DNA of 64,000 nucleotides from Hymenopus coronatus (Eukaryota > Arthropoda > Insecta > Mantodea > Hymenopodidae), in assembly GCA_030762935.1 (NCBI GenBank), contig CM060898.1:99889281-99953280 (forward strand). The letters are read 5' to 3'. Below the pieces are notes generated by a model. The model ran no database searches, was not told the origin of the DNA, and saw only the letters and a list, made by a program, of their open reading frames with translations. The translations under genes were made by a program, and so were the position numbers. Shown here one piece after another: positions 21,490 through 32,904 of this stretch. Numbering within the stretch: the stretch's first letter is position 1; each line of letters starts with the position of its first letter.

Positions 21490-22030
21490 ACAAGAAAATA
21501 ACAAATAAATTCATGTGGGTTTCAAATTACGTGCATTTCTCCATCAGTTCTGCAAATAAACTATTCTTACAAAATATTATTGCACTATCTACTTCAGTTA
21601 ATCGAAATAAACATTAATAGAAATAGTCTTATTACTTATTTATTTATAAATAGAATTGAAATAAGGGAATAGTCTAGGCTAAAGAGATATCCAAATCTTT
21701 TAAAAAGCTATCATAATGGGATTGATTTTGAAATGTTGTACTCTACATTGCGAGGAGTAAAACAAAAGAAAATCATATGGAAACTTTATGTTTGAGAAAA
21801 GTGCAAGTATTTTAAAAGTGAAAGTAATAACAATGAATATCTCGAAAATATTTAACCTTACAAAAATGTATATAATATAAATTGCGTGTTTTAACGAGAT
21901 CTATGTGCATTTTTATATAGAAAATCTAAATATCTCCTGCGGTTTACTGGCTGTGCAAAAGTGATTCAGAAAGAATAGGACTTGTGGATATTCCTGGAAA
22001 ATTCAGGATATATATTTTATTTGTAGTGTG
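21490..22030 (+). mobile_element. AT-family copy, left half only
   Basis: A diverged left end (TTCATGTGGGTTTCAAATTA) is followed by the family order from TTAATCGAAATAAACATTAA to GGATATATATTTTATTTGTA, then stops. Confidence 0.65.
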
Positions 22031-22750
22031 TTTAGGTAGAGTCAATGCAACGCCAAAGCCGCAGTTTGGACCACAGATCTCTAGCCGGTTGCTCTAGCCA
22101 CTAAGTTACCCGGCAAAGTGCCGACAAGGCTATAAATTCCAAAACTGACTCGAACTTTTCCTGGTAATCAACAAGGAGATATCAAATTATTAGATGACAT
22201 ATCCCCAATGGTGACTTACCATGTTGTAAATACTTTCGAGTCCTAGGTTTCATAGTTTAACCGACTATTATTTCAATTAGTGTTATTCAATTGTTTTTCC
22301 ACACATACCGTATGTAGGACAGTAGCATCAGGTATAGAAAAGTGCAAACAGAAGGTCATTTCATCGGATTTTTTATTTACAAATGTACTTATAAAACTTC
22401 GAATTAAGTGTCACAATTTTGGATTTGACTGTAAACAATTAAGTATCAATAGTGATTCTTAGTGTTAGAGAATTATTAAAATATACTCGCCTTGCATGTT
22501 ACAGATTAGCCTTATTAACGACGCAACTATACAGAACGAGTAAGCAGTTTGCAGAGGTAACTGTAAATGAACGACTGCAGCAAAAACTGCCACAAAAAAG
22601 AGGTAGAAGTTTCGCCGCTAACGCCGCGTTAATAGCCCACAATGTACTCGACTAATTCCGGCTTATAGAAAAATTGATTTCCCATAACATCCGTATCGAC
22701 GATTCTTTCTGAGCTATTGTACATTTTGGAGAGAATTGGTGTTACAAAAA
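22031..22750. other. Unassigned, with a tRNA-like remnant
   Basis: 22,045-22,115 read on the minus strand gives GCCGGGTAACTTAGTGGCTA and AGAGCAACCGGCTAGAGATC, a tRNA-like A-box half, so probably a SINE remnant. The remainder holds open frames of 60-67 codons (22,280-22,655) without recognised motifs. Confidence 0.35.
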
Positions 22751-23905
22751 TCTGACGTGACTCTCTAGCTGCTCTACAAACAAACTTCTTACAAAATATT
22801 ATTCTTCTTTCTACACCATGCTAATCGAGATAAACATTAGCAGAATGTTCTTATTACTTAGTTCCTTTTAAGTAGAAGGGAACTAAGGGAATACACTAGA
22901 CTAAACTGATAGTCAATTTTTTAAAAGCGGTCGTTAAGCGATCGTCATTACAAATCGTTTCTTTCCTTGGCCAGGAGTAAAACAAAAGAAAAACGGACTG
23001 CCTCCGTGGTCAAGCGAGCTGACTTCTCACCCGGAGGTCTCAGATTCGATTTCCGGCTGGGGCGGGGAATTTTTCTTTAACCAGAATTATTCCCTATCCC
23101 CCACAGAAGTATGTATGCGAGAGTTAATGTGTTTGAGGAAAATTATATGATTTAAACCAAACGTAAAAGAACCTAAAGACAACGATTCTTTCAAGTGCAA
23201 AGCCCACGATATCACCTTAGATGCTAAAGGAGGCTATATAAATGAAACAATAAAAAAAGACACTTCTTGTCTGAGAAAATTAAAGTACTTTACAACTGAA
23301 ACTAATAACAAGAAATATCTCAATACAGTAAACTCCACGAAAAAAATGTGTGACATAAATCGTGTATTTTAAGGAGATCTACATTTTGTGTATAGTAAGT
23401 TTTTTTTTTATCTCCTACGGTTTACTGTTATGCAAAAGTCATCCAGAAGAAACAGATCTTCGGAAGTTATTCCCAGAAAATGCAATATGTACATTTTATT
23501 TGTGATGGAAATGGCTTTAATTTGTGGTATTTTAATGAAAATCGTTAGAACTATTTTAAGAAAAACAAAATGTTCGAACGTGTTTCAATGTAAAGGATAG
23601 TTTTGAGTGAAAATCTTCGTGTCGCAACTTTGGAAGATAGCAAACTTAAATACCAAGTTTGGTATTTAAATGTCTTTTCGTTTTTGAGCTACGCTTTCAC
23701 AGACACACACACATAGACTGACAGACACACAGACACAAATACACACACACGGACCTTTTCCGAAAATGCTTTTTTTTTTTTTTTGATTCAATGGGTCCTA
23801 AAACATGTATTTCCGGTGAAATCTCAGTATCAAATTTTTGGTGGAATATAATACCTACCTTCTCTATCCACTATGTACATTGTATATACGGGGCTAGAGA
23901 AAGTA
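22751..23905 (+). mobile_element. AT-family copy, AGC subtype, with SINE3 insert
   Basis: The left end is shortened (TCTGACGTGACTCTCTAGCT). The right end is ACGGGGCTAGAGAAAGT, so both termini are AGC type. The internal palindrome is at 23,647-23,668. The CA tract is expanded (23,700-23,755) and includes CACATAGACTGACAGACACA. The body is interrupted by SINE3 at about 22,998-23,256. Confidence 0.85.
22998..23256 (+). mobile_element. SINE3 copy
   Basis: Head GACTGCCTCCGTGGTCAAGC, B box AGATTCGATTTCCGG, then GGGGCGGGGAATTTTTCTTT and CCAGAATTATTCCCTATCCC. The tail includes GATTTAAACCAAACGTAAAA and GATATCACCTTAGATGCTAA. It matches 57,658-57,890 along its length. Confidence 0.8.
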
Positions 23906-24439
23906 AAAATGTGGTAAAAATACACTCAAATGTTTTTGTTTTATATCGGACACAGGTTTTTAGTGGGCTTAAACTACAACATTTTGAAAACTTTGAAATT
24001 TCCTTTTGTTCTGTAGAATATTGTTCAGAAGAGTGCTAACTAGCTTCCTGTCATTTTCTTCCCACAAAATATAACTCTAGCCCTTTCATTCGTTACATTT
24101 AAAGTTTATTTCATTTATACTTTACAATTGTAGTGTTTCTGTTTTTCGCTATTCCCCGATAGTCTAAATTTTACGAGCAGAATGTACATTTTCTCTTAGT
24201 CAATTGATTCAAATTAGTTGCTCCAATAGCTTAAATTTTTTTTTCTACTCAAAGTTTAATTTTTTAGAAATGATTTTGAATGAATTATATTTATCAAATT
24301 TCACATATTTTTTGTAAAATATTTAAAAAAATTCCTAATTCTTTAGCACGTATCTGCACATTGTTAAAAATGTATATTTCTTTTAAACAAAAGGAATAAA
24401 AGAACTTACTGATTCAAAAATTTTCTTTTTCTTCAAATA
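23906..24439. other. Unassigned AT-rich spacer
   Basis: Very AT-rich; no repeat, RNA gene or coding frame is supported. Confidence 0.4.
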
Positions 24440-24860
24440 CACAAAATGCATCGGATGTGTTCCATTCACGTATCGTTATCTGTTCTGCAAACTATTCTTA
24501 CACAAGCTTATTCTTCTATCTAGTTCACGTCAATCGAGATAACATTAGCAGAAATGATATTGTTAAGAAATGCTTTGTACGTAAAAGGGAAGCAAGGGAG
24601 TACTCTGGGATAAAGCGATAGTAAAACCATTCAAAAGCTGGCGCTGTGCAAAGATATTTAAATTCGGTTTCCGTTGGAGAGCAAGGAGTAAAACAAAACA
24701 AAAAACAAAAAAAAAAAAAAAAAAAAGTAAAACGAATGATGATACAAATAAAATGCACGACTTGAAATTTCTGGAAATAGCCTCTGAAGACCTCTTCATT
24801 CTGAGTGACTTTTGCACAACTGGTAAACCGTAAGAGTACTGGTAAACCGTAAAGTATTAA
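24440..24860. mobile_element. AT-family fragments, both orientations
   Basis: 24,440-24,690 is a + left part (CGGATGTGTTCCATTCACGT). It ends in an A-rich run. 24,755-24,860 is a minus internal piece (ATTTCTGGAAATAGCCTCTG) with a local duplication of ACTGGTAAACCGTAAGAGT. Confidence 0.6.
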
Positions 24861-25852
24861 TAAAGCCTGCCAAACCCGGTAGAAACTGTTTTAAGTGTGC
24901 TTAAAAGTGACAGCCCCATGTTCAGTAGATTTACTTGCATCTTATACAATCCTATGGGACGGAATTCCGACAGCCGGCGGGGCTGATTCATTGGCAATTT
25001 ATATTGTTCGTGAATATACAAACATGTATTTAAAACATTTAAACGCTTAACTTCTGAACTTGGATTAAAAATCTTGTCAGAATCCATCTGTATAAAACAC
25101 ATGCTATAATTATTTATATCAATGTAAAGTTTCTAAATATTCTCTTGAGAATCTAACATTTACAAAATGTGAGTAGTATCCTTTGGAACCTAAACGCCTA
25201 ATCTTTTCTCACTTCTCCGTGTTATTACACAGGCATTTATCGTCAGTATAGGAATGGATAGATTTTAAAACAATTTGTACATGTTATCTATAGAATACCT
25301 AGAAAATTATCAGAGAAAATCCTGTGATCTTATGCCTGGAGTTTTCATATTATTGTTGTGAGATTTAAAATATACAATTTGAAAAATTAGTAAGGGATAT
25401 TTACGAGTCTTATTCGATACATTTTAAGTATATATATTTTCGGTATAGAAATGATATAACTTTGAGATAGTGTTTAAAAATCGGCGGTTTCCTTGAAAAG
25501 TCAGGATTAATTAGCTTGAAATGGAAACAAAGGTTGTCTTCGTGCTGCGCAACAATAACTTTCGATTCAATTTGATTCACTTCGACTCAGTTAACCTTTT
25601 ATAGATTTCTATTAACGCTTAGTGAATTGAAGTTCCGTTCGATTCTATTTCGCTAAGTGGAAGCGCGGCCCTTAGCCTAATGAATACCACGTTTCGGAAG
25701 ATGGATGATAGTCAGAGAAAGTTGGTGAACATTGCACCACTAATAACGATCAAGGCCGAAGTTGAAATGTCTGAATGGTGAACTCCAGAGAGAGAAATAG
25801 CACCGCATTAGGAAATTACATTGTGTAAAGCTCAACTGTTTACAAACCTCTT
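24861..25852. other. Unassigned spacer
   Basis: On the minus strand 25,102-24,857 is open for 81 codons (DKIFNPSSEVKRLNV near the start), but I recognise no family and the frame ends in an AT fragment. The remainder is AT-rich. CAATTTGATTCACTTCGACT near 25,567 and TTCGATTCTATTTCGCTAAG near 25,640 look like weak local repeats. Confidence 0.35.
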
Positions 25853-25968
25853 ACCCGTATGTACAATGTACATGGTGGACAGAGTACGTATTGCATTCCA
25901 CCCAAAAATTCGATACCGATATTTCACCGGAAATAAATGTTTTGATGCCCCTTGAATCCAAAAAAAAC
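25853..25968 (-). mobile_element. AT-family right-end fragment
   Basis: GTATGTACAATGTACATGGT, GCATTCCACCCAAAAATTCG and GATATTTCACCGGAAATAAA. It ends exactly where the next + copy begins. Confidence 0.7.
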
Positions 25969-26750
25969 TCTGTGTTACACTCACAAGACTTTCTCTAGCT
26001 GTGCTACAAACAAACTTCTTACAAAATATTATTCTTCTTTCTACACCATGCTAATCGAAACAAACATTAGCAGAAAGTAGAAGGGAACTAAAGGAAGTGC
26101 TATGCCAAAGTGATATTCAAATGTTTTAAAAGCTGTAGTTATACGATTGTCATTTAAGTCGTTTCTTTGCTTAGCTACGAGCAGAACAAAAGAAAAACGA
26201 ACACTTCCTGTCTGAGAAACGGATAAGTACTTTACAATTGAAACCAATAAGGAGGAATATCTTGGAAACGGTTACATCCACAATAAAAACGTAAAGGACA
26301 TACATTGTGTGTTTTGACGAGATCTACGTTTTGTCTATCTCTTAAGGTTTATCAGTTAAGCGAAATTCCACAAAATTCATCCAGAATAAAGAGGTCTTCA
26401 GAGGCTAGCCCCAGAAAACTGAAGATATACATTTTATTTAGGATGTAAATATCTTAAATACAGGAGATTTTAATCAAAATTGATAGAGCCATTTTTGAAA
26501 AACTAAACATTTTCGAAAATGTTTCCACATAAAGGGTAGCTTGTGTTGGGGGATTTTTTTAATATCCTCGTGTCACATCTTTGGAAGATACCAAGTTTGG
26601 TATTTAACTGTCTTTTCGTTTTTGTGCTATGCTATCCACAGACACACACGGACCTTTTTCTAAAAATGTATATTTCCGGAGAAATCTCGACATCGAATTT
26701 TTGGAATACAATACCTTCTCTATCCACATTGTACATGCGGCTAGAGAAGG
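25969..26750 (+). mobile_element. AT-family copy, AGC subtype
   Basis: Left end CTCTGTGTTACACTCACAAG, then ACTTTCTCTAGC. Right end CATGCGGCTAGAGAAGG. Both termini are AGC type. The CA tract is short. A minus-oriented 90-base piece (CATGTCCGTGTGTGTGGAGA, then a G-run) follows to about 26,840. Confidence 0.82.
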
Positions 26751-26840
26751 CCAAAATAGTTTTAGAAACATGTCCGTGTGTGTGGAGAGGGGGGGGTACC
26801 ACAGCTCAAAAACAAAAAGTCGGTTAAATACCCAACTAAT

Positions 26841-28107
26841 ATGTTTAGTTTAAATGTTTGAAGTCAAAACTATGAGCTCTCCAGGACATATTACTTTCAA
26901 AAGACTTAATGAAATCGACGTAGCGTAATATCTACGCGCTCCGAAATTCAAGTGTTCACATCACGGCTCTTAGCAGATTGATCATTGGCGTGCAACCCCT
27001 AATTACATTTTATGCTGCAGCAAATAATTTAGAACCCATAGTCCATAGGTTCTCTATCTCAAACTATATATCTTGACTTTTCTGCAATCCTGCGAATTTG
27101 TGTGGTTGAATTCTGAGGCATCCTCTATATAATATTTGATTTTTTCATATAAATGTCTGAAGTATTCTTCAAGCTGCTTATATGAAAAGTACTGAAATTA
27201 AATACTAAGTTTGGTATTTATCAGAGTTAAGTTTTCAGTTATGTTTTATCAAAATAATTTTAGCAATACTAGTTTGTGGATCTCCGTTGCTTTGCCATAC
27301 TCTTCCAACATTGAAACTGTAATAGTCAAATTTCAGATCTAAATACATGAATGCGTATACTGTAACACTGTTCTAAGAAATTGAATACTCTATTTGCCCC
27401 AGACGGTTCAACTTTTCAATAGCATATCTCTCAATACTCTGCTCTGATCTGGAACAAATCGTCAAAACGCTGTATTCGATTTGAGATAACGGAAATGCAA
27501 AGTTCCGCGTATCTACAAATAAGGCGTAACTCTCGCAATTCTAAGAAGGAATAAATTATTTCTCAATAGGATATGAAAGCGTGCATGTTTTTTAATTAAA
27601 TGGCATATCAAATTTCTTCACTTATACCACACCATATTCAGAAGGAGCAGTTAAGAGTTGCATTCCTGATTTCTGATGAAATATTGCATTTATTCGTGGA
27701 AGATATTGGTAGTGGGAAGTTGGTTCTTCTTTGGGAAGCCAGCAATGCTTTCTTTAGTGTGTGTATGTGTGTAAGAGTAAACTAGAAAACAAGAAATCAA
27801 TTTAATTCATTTATAGACTTTGTAACATGGATGTAAGTTTAATCAACTTTGCCTTAAGATTTGCCGTTTAAAAAGAAATCTATCTCTCTCTCCCTCCCTT
27901 TCAGCAATTTAGAGAAACATGCAACATGTTTTATTTGATTCAGGCAAAATTCTCAATATGACATTTTTGGGTGCTATGCAATGCTGCTGCCTCTACTCCA
28001 CGAAAGTAGAAGTAAAACTAGATAACAGTAAGACATACAATGTAGACTCACTGTTTTGCCTGTATGACTTATTATATATGCATATACATATATCTTTTAA
28101 ACATTGT
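26841..28107. other. Unassigned spacer
   Basis: 1.25 kb with little repeat content. Open frames of 60-66 codons (27,600-27,785; 27,919-28,119) have no known motif. AATACTAAGTTTGGTATTTA near 27,210 is a single AT-family palindrome remnant. Confidence 0.35.
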
Positions 28108-28205
28108 TTTTTATTCTAGGAACTTCAAAACATATATTCCAGTTAAATCTCGACATAGAATTTTTGCATTTAATACATACCTTATCTACCTATAATATGC
28201 ATATA
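28108..28205 (+). mobile_element. AT-family right-end fragment
   Basis: CTTCAAAACATATATTCCAG, AAATCTCGACATAGAATTTT and ACCTTATCTACCTATAATAT. It lies just upstream of the minisatellite. A 121-codon open frame (28,104-28,469) runs from this fragment into the array and is not a gene. Confidence 0.6.
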
Positions 28206-28319
28206 TTTGCTTGGGTTGCATCAGCAATTGATAAGAATGAAATGCCTTCCAACTTACGTTCAACCAATACGTCAGAATATATTATTAACCGGGATTTATA
28301 TCAGCCAATACCTAAGGAT

Positions 28320-29425
28320 GTGGGTCATCAAGAGTTTGCATTAGCCAAAAAACAAAGTTGTATGTACCATCAAGAGTTTAAATTATCTAATAGACAAGTG
28401 TATATGTACCACCAAACGCTTACATTAGCATATAGACAAGGGTGTATATACCTCAAGAGTTTACATTAGTCAATAGACAAAGGCGTATGCACCCTAAAGA
28501 GTTTACATTAATCAATAGACAAGGGTGTATGCACCTCAAGAGTTTACATTAATCAATAGACAAGGGTGTATGTACTCTCAAGAGTTTACATTAGTCAATA
28601 AACAAGGGTGTATATACCTCAAGGGTTTACATTAGTCAGTAGACAAAGGTGTATGTATCCTCAAAAGTTTACATTAGTCAATAGACAAAGGCGTTTGTAC
28701 TCTCAAGAGTTTACATTAGTCAATAGACAAGGGTGTATGTACTTCAAGAGTTTACACTAGTCAATAGACAAGGGTGTATATACCTCAAGAGTTTACATTA
28801 GTCAATAGACAAGGGTGTATGTACCTCAAGAGTTTACATTAATCAATAAACAAGGGTGTATGTACCTCAAGAGTTTACATTAGTCAATAAACAAGGGTGT
28901 ATATACCTCAAGGGTTTACATTAGTCAGTAGACAAAGGTGTATGTATCCTCAAAAGTTTACATTAGTCAATAGACAAAGGCGTTTGTACTCTCAAGAGTT
29001 TACATTAGTCAATAGACAAGGGTGTATGTACTCTCAAGAGTTTACATTAGTCAATAAACAAGGGTGTATGTACTTCAAGAGTTTACACTAGTCAATAGAC
29101 AAGGGTGTATATACCTCAAGAGTTTACATTAGTCAATAGACACGGGGGTATGTACCATCAAGAGTTTACATTAGTCGATAGACAAAGGCGTATGCACCCT
29201 CAAGAGTTTACATTAGTCCATAGACAAGGGTGTATATACCTCAAGAGTTTACATTAGTCAATAAACAAGGGTGTATGTACTCTCAAGAGTTTACATTAGT
29301 CAATAGACAAGGGTGCATGTGCCCTCAAGAGTTTACATTAGTCGATAGACAAAGGTGCATGTACCCTCAAGAGTTTACACTAGTCAATAGACAAAGATGT
29401 ATGTACCCTCAATATACCAATACAT
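28320..29425 (+). repeat. Minisatellite block 1 (about 41-42 bases)
   Basis: About 26 units of the form CAAGAGTTTACATTAGTCAA + TAGACAAGGGTGTATGTACC + T. Units are 41 to 43 bases, so the frame changes between units. Variant units (GTCAGTAGACAAAGGTGTAT; AAAGGCGTTTGTACTCTC) recur with the same order 289 bases apart (28,621 and 28,910), showing a higher-order duplication of seven units. Early units (28,320-28,440) are the most diverged. Confidence 0.9.
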
Positions 29426-29471
29426 GTAAAAGCGTTGATAATTAGAGCACAAGTAAATTGTCTCAATTTAT

Positions 29472-30270
29472 AATTTCTCTAGCATAGTGGATAGAGAAGA
29501 TATTGCATTCCACCCAAAAATTCGATACCGAAATTCATTGGAAATATATGTTTTGAAGATCCCTATGCGTGTGCTGCATAGCTCAAAAACAAATAGTCGG
29601 TTAAATACCAAATTTGGCATTCATGTTCAGTATCATCTAAGGGAAATACCCCCCACCCCCAACTAACCTTTACATGGATTTTTTTTTTTTTTTTTTTTAA
29701 ATTTTGATTTTCGTAAAAATGGCTACAACGATTTTTATTAAAATGTAATATGTTCAAAATATTTAATGGCAAATGTATATCTTCAATTTTCTGGGAACAG
29801 CTTCTGTAGATCTCTTGATTCTGTATGACTTTTGTATAACCTTTATGTAATTGGTAAACCTAAGAGATAAGACAAAAACTTACTACACAAAAATGTAGAT
29901 CTCTTAAAAACAAGTTATGTCATATACATATTTCGTTTTTGTAGAGTTAACCGTTTCCGAGATATTCCGAGTCATTGGTTTTAGTTCTAAGCTACTTAAA
30001 CTTTACTCAAACGGGATACATCTTTGTTTTCGTCTCACTTTTGTTATTCCTAGAAGCAAAGACAGCTTCACATAGCGACCGCTTTTAAAAGATCTGACTA
30101 TCGCTTTAGCTTGGGCATTAACTTATCTTCAACTTACAAAGAAGAAGGTAATACGACCAATTCTGATAATATTTATCTTGATTAGCATCATGTAAATAAA
30201 ATAATAATATTTTCTAAGAAAAGTTGTTTGTGGAACAGCTAGAGAAGTTCATGTGAATGAGACAATCAGA
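29472..30270 (-). mobile_element. AT-family copy, AGC subtype
   Basis: Right end AATTTCTCTAGCATAGTGG. The left end, read on its own strand, is AACTTCTCTAGCTGTTCC. Both are AGC type. It lies between the two minisatellite blocks. A T-run sits near 29,680. Confidence 0.8.
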
Positions 30271-30647
30271 TTTTTGCCTTGTAAAAGGAGGAGCTGAATT
30301 CTATAACTGAAATATGTTTAAAAAACATGAAAGAGGCTAACTGAAAAACTCTTCTAACGAAATCAGTATCTATCGATAGTCCGTATCATGGAATATGTGT
30401 AATTTCCCAGGCAACTTTTGTTTACGTAGTCTTGTGGGCACCAGATGACGTAATTGGTGAGCTTGACTGCTCCATCTCCAGGAAAGGCTATGATCCAGTC
30501 TACGTGGGCTACGGTCACGTTTTACAGTGTTTCCATCATCCAGTTGACGAGGTTGCAATGCCTTCCAGTCCACAAGGGCTTGCATGTTTACATCTATCAG
30601 TAGTTAAGATTACAGTTTACATTCACCCCAATACATAACTAAAAAAA
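30271..30647. other. Spacer related to the minisatellite flank
   Basis: Contains CAGGAAAGGCTATGATCCAG, CGGTCACGTTTTACAGTGTT and TCCATCATCCAGTTGACGAG. Similar words occur at 35,420-35,470 (CAGCAGTCACGTTTTATAGC) and 32,840 (AGGAAAGGCAATTTTGCAGT), so this is probably old array or array-flank sequence. Confidence 0.45.
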
Positions 30648-30950
30648 TCTGATGAAATCCATTCACATGCCTTTCTCTACATCTGTGTAACAAATTATTG
30701 TTAATAAATTTATACTTTCCTCTATTTCATTTTAATCGAGATAAACATTAGCAGAAACGTTTTATTACTTATAAGTAGAAGGGAAACCAGAGATTACACT
30801 AGGCTTCACCGACAGTCAAGTGTTTTAAAAATGTGGTTGCTATGGGATTGAAATCCATTTCTTTGCGTGGCCAGGTGTTGACATTTTCCTATATGAGAAA
30901 AGTATAAGAAAGAGATATTCCTCGTCTATGGTTTCAATTTTAAAATACTC
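30648..30950 (+). mobile_element. AT-family copy, left third
   Basis: Left end TCTGATGAAATCCATTCACA, then GCCTTTCTCTACATC. It continues to AAAGTATAAG and a short inverted scrap (ATATTCCTCGTCTATGGTTT). It stops where minisatellite block 2 begins. Confidence 0.65.
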
Positions 30951-32372
30951 GTGTATCATCAAGAATTTACATTACCCAATAGACAAGGGTGCATGTACCA
31001 TCAAGAGTTTACATCAGCCAATAGACAAGGTTGAATGAACCATCAAGAGTTTACATTATATAATAGACAAGGGTGAATGAACCATCAAGATTTTACATTA
31101 GATAATAGACAAGGTTGAATGAACCATCAAGAGTTTACATTAGATAATAGACAAGGTTGAATGAGCCATCAAGGGTTTACATTAGATAATAGACAAGGTT
31201 GAATGAGCCATCAAGGGTTTACATTAGATAATAGACAAGGTTGAATGAACCATCAAGGGTTTACATTAGATAATAGACAAGGTTGAATGAGCCATCAAGA
31301 GTTTACATTAGATAATAGACAAGGTTGAATGAACCATCAAGAGTTTACATTAGATAATAGACAAGGTTGAATGAGCCATCAAGGGTTTACATTAGATAAT
31401 AGACAAGGTTGAATGAACCATCAAGGGTTTACATTAGATAATAGACAAGGTTGAATGAACCATCAAGGGTTTACATTAGATAATAGACAAGGTTGAATGA
31501 ACCATCAAGGGTTTACATTAGATAATAGACAAGGTTGAATGAAGCATCAAGAGTTTACACTAGATAATAGACAAGGTTGAATGAACCATCTAGAGTTTAC
31601 ATTAGATAATAGACAAGGGTGAATGAACCATAAAGAGTTTACATCAGCCAATTGACAAGGTTGAATGACCCATAAAGAGTTTACATTAGATAATAGACAA
31701 GGTTGAATGAGCCATCAAGAGTTTACATTAGATAATAGACAAGGTTGAATGAACCATCAAGAGTATACATTAGATAATAGACAAGGTTGAATGAACCATC
31801 AAGAGTTTACATTAGATAATAGACAAGGTTGAATGAGCCATCAAGGGTTTACATTAGATAATAGACAAGGTTGAATGAACCATCAAGGGTTTACATTAGA
31901 TAATAGACAAGGTTGAATGAGCCATCAAGAGTTTACATTAGATAATAGACAAGGTTGAATGAACCATCAAGAGTTTACATTAGATAATAGACAAGGTTGA
32001 ATGAGCCATCAAGGGTTTACATTATATAATAGACAAGGTTGAATGAACCATCAAGAGTTTACGTTAGATAATGGACAAGGTTGAATGAACCATCAAGAGT
32101 TTACGTTAGCCAATAAACAAGGGTGAATGAACCATCAAGAGTTAACATCAGCCAATAGAAAAGGGTGAATGAACCATCAAGAGTTAACATCAGCCAATAG
32201 ACAAGGGTGAATGAACCATCAAAAGTTTAAATCAGCCAATAGACAAGGTTGAATGAACCATCAAGAGTTAACATCAGCCAATAGACAAGGGTGAATGAAC
32301 CATATAGAGCTTACATTAGCCAATAGACAAGGTTGAATGAGCCATCAAGAGTTTACATTAGCCAATTGACAA
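30951..32372 (+). repeat. Minisatellite block 2 (42 bases)
   Basis: About 33 units of CATCAAGAGTTTACATTAGA + TAATAGACAAGGTTGAATGA + AC or GC. It is the same ancestral unit as block 1, but with GATAATAG for GTCAATAG and TTGAATGA for GTGTATGT. The central units are far more uniform than the edges, where CAGCCAATAGACAAGGGTG variants occur. Each unit has an in-frame TGA in the frame that is open in block 1. Confidence 0.9.
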
Positions 32373-32672
32373 GGGTGTCGCCCTCCGCGGTGTATTGGTT
32401 ACCATGCTAGCTTCATATACCCAAGGTCGCGGGTTCAAACCCGGCGGAGGACGATGGATTTTTTCGGGCGTAAAAAGCCTTAGCATGGCTTCCTCCGGAA
32501 GGAAAGTAAAGCCGTTGGTCCTGTGTCGTAGATCTAGGGCACTTAAAAGAACCTCAAGCCTGATAGAGAGGCCTCTGAGCAAAATAAAGCTGTCTTTCAC
32601 GCCCAACATAGAATAGGACGCTGAGAACCATTGCAGTTAAAGAGCGTCCATAAATAAAAAAAAAAAAAAAAA
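32373..32672 (+). mobile_element. SINE1 copy inside the minisatellite
   Basis: Nearly complete: CGCCCTCCGCGGTGTATTGG, GGGTTCAAACCCGGCGGAGG, CCTCAAGCCTGATAGAGAGG and GAGCGTCCATAAATA, then an A-run of 19 or more. Array sequence lies on both sides (GACAAGGGTG before, TAGACAAGGGTGAGTGAACC after). The tRNA-like fold is well kept, with CCTCCG at the start pairing with CGGAGG. Confidence 0.92.
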
Positions 32673-32904
32673 ACACCATTTCCATTTCTAGACAAGGGTG
32701 AGTGAACCAACAAGAGCTCACATTAGCCAATAGGCAAAAAGAGCTTACATAGTGCATGTCATTAAGTCTATACATGTGGTAATCTTGCAGTGGTTACATC
32801 AGTCAGTAGATAAGGCTGTATATGACTTTCGCTCTACAGGAAAGGCAATTTTGCAGTGTTTACATCAGCCAGTAGATAAGGCAGCATATACTTTCGCTCT
32901 ATAG
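32673..32904 (+). repeat. Degenerate minisatellite edge with about 66-base units
   Basis: After a few old 42-base units, the unit changes to TTTTGCAGTGTTTACATCAG + CCAGTAGATAAGGC + TATATGACTTTCGCTCTACA + GGAAAGGCAA. It is cut by the hAT element and continues at 35,373-35,420 with GGAAAGGTTATTTTGCAGTG. Confidence 0.7.

Noticed and set aside
28104..28469. 121-codon ORF as a gene
   Set aside because: It starts in an AT-family right-end fragment and runs into the minisatellite; no recognised domain and no constraint visible.
28320..32372. CRISPR-like regular repeats
   Set aside because: The repeats are contiguous 41-42-base tandem units without distinct spacers, in eukaryotic DNA with hAT and SINE insertions. 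They are a minisatellite.
32380..32455. Functional tRNA gene
   Set aside because: Good acceptor-like pairing and both boxes, but it is the head of SINE1, repeated seven times with the same 3' body and tail.
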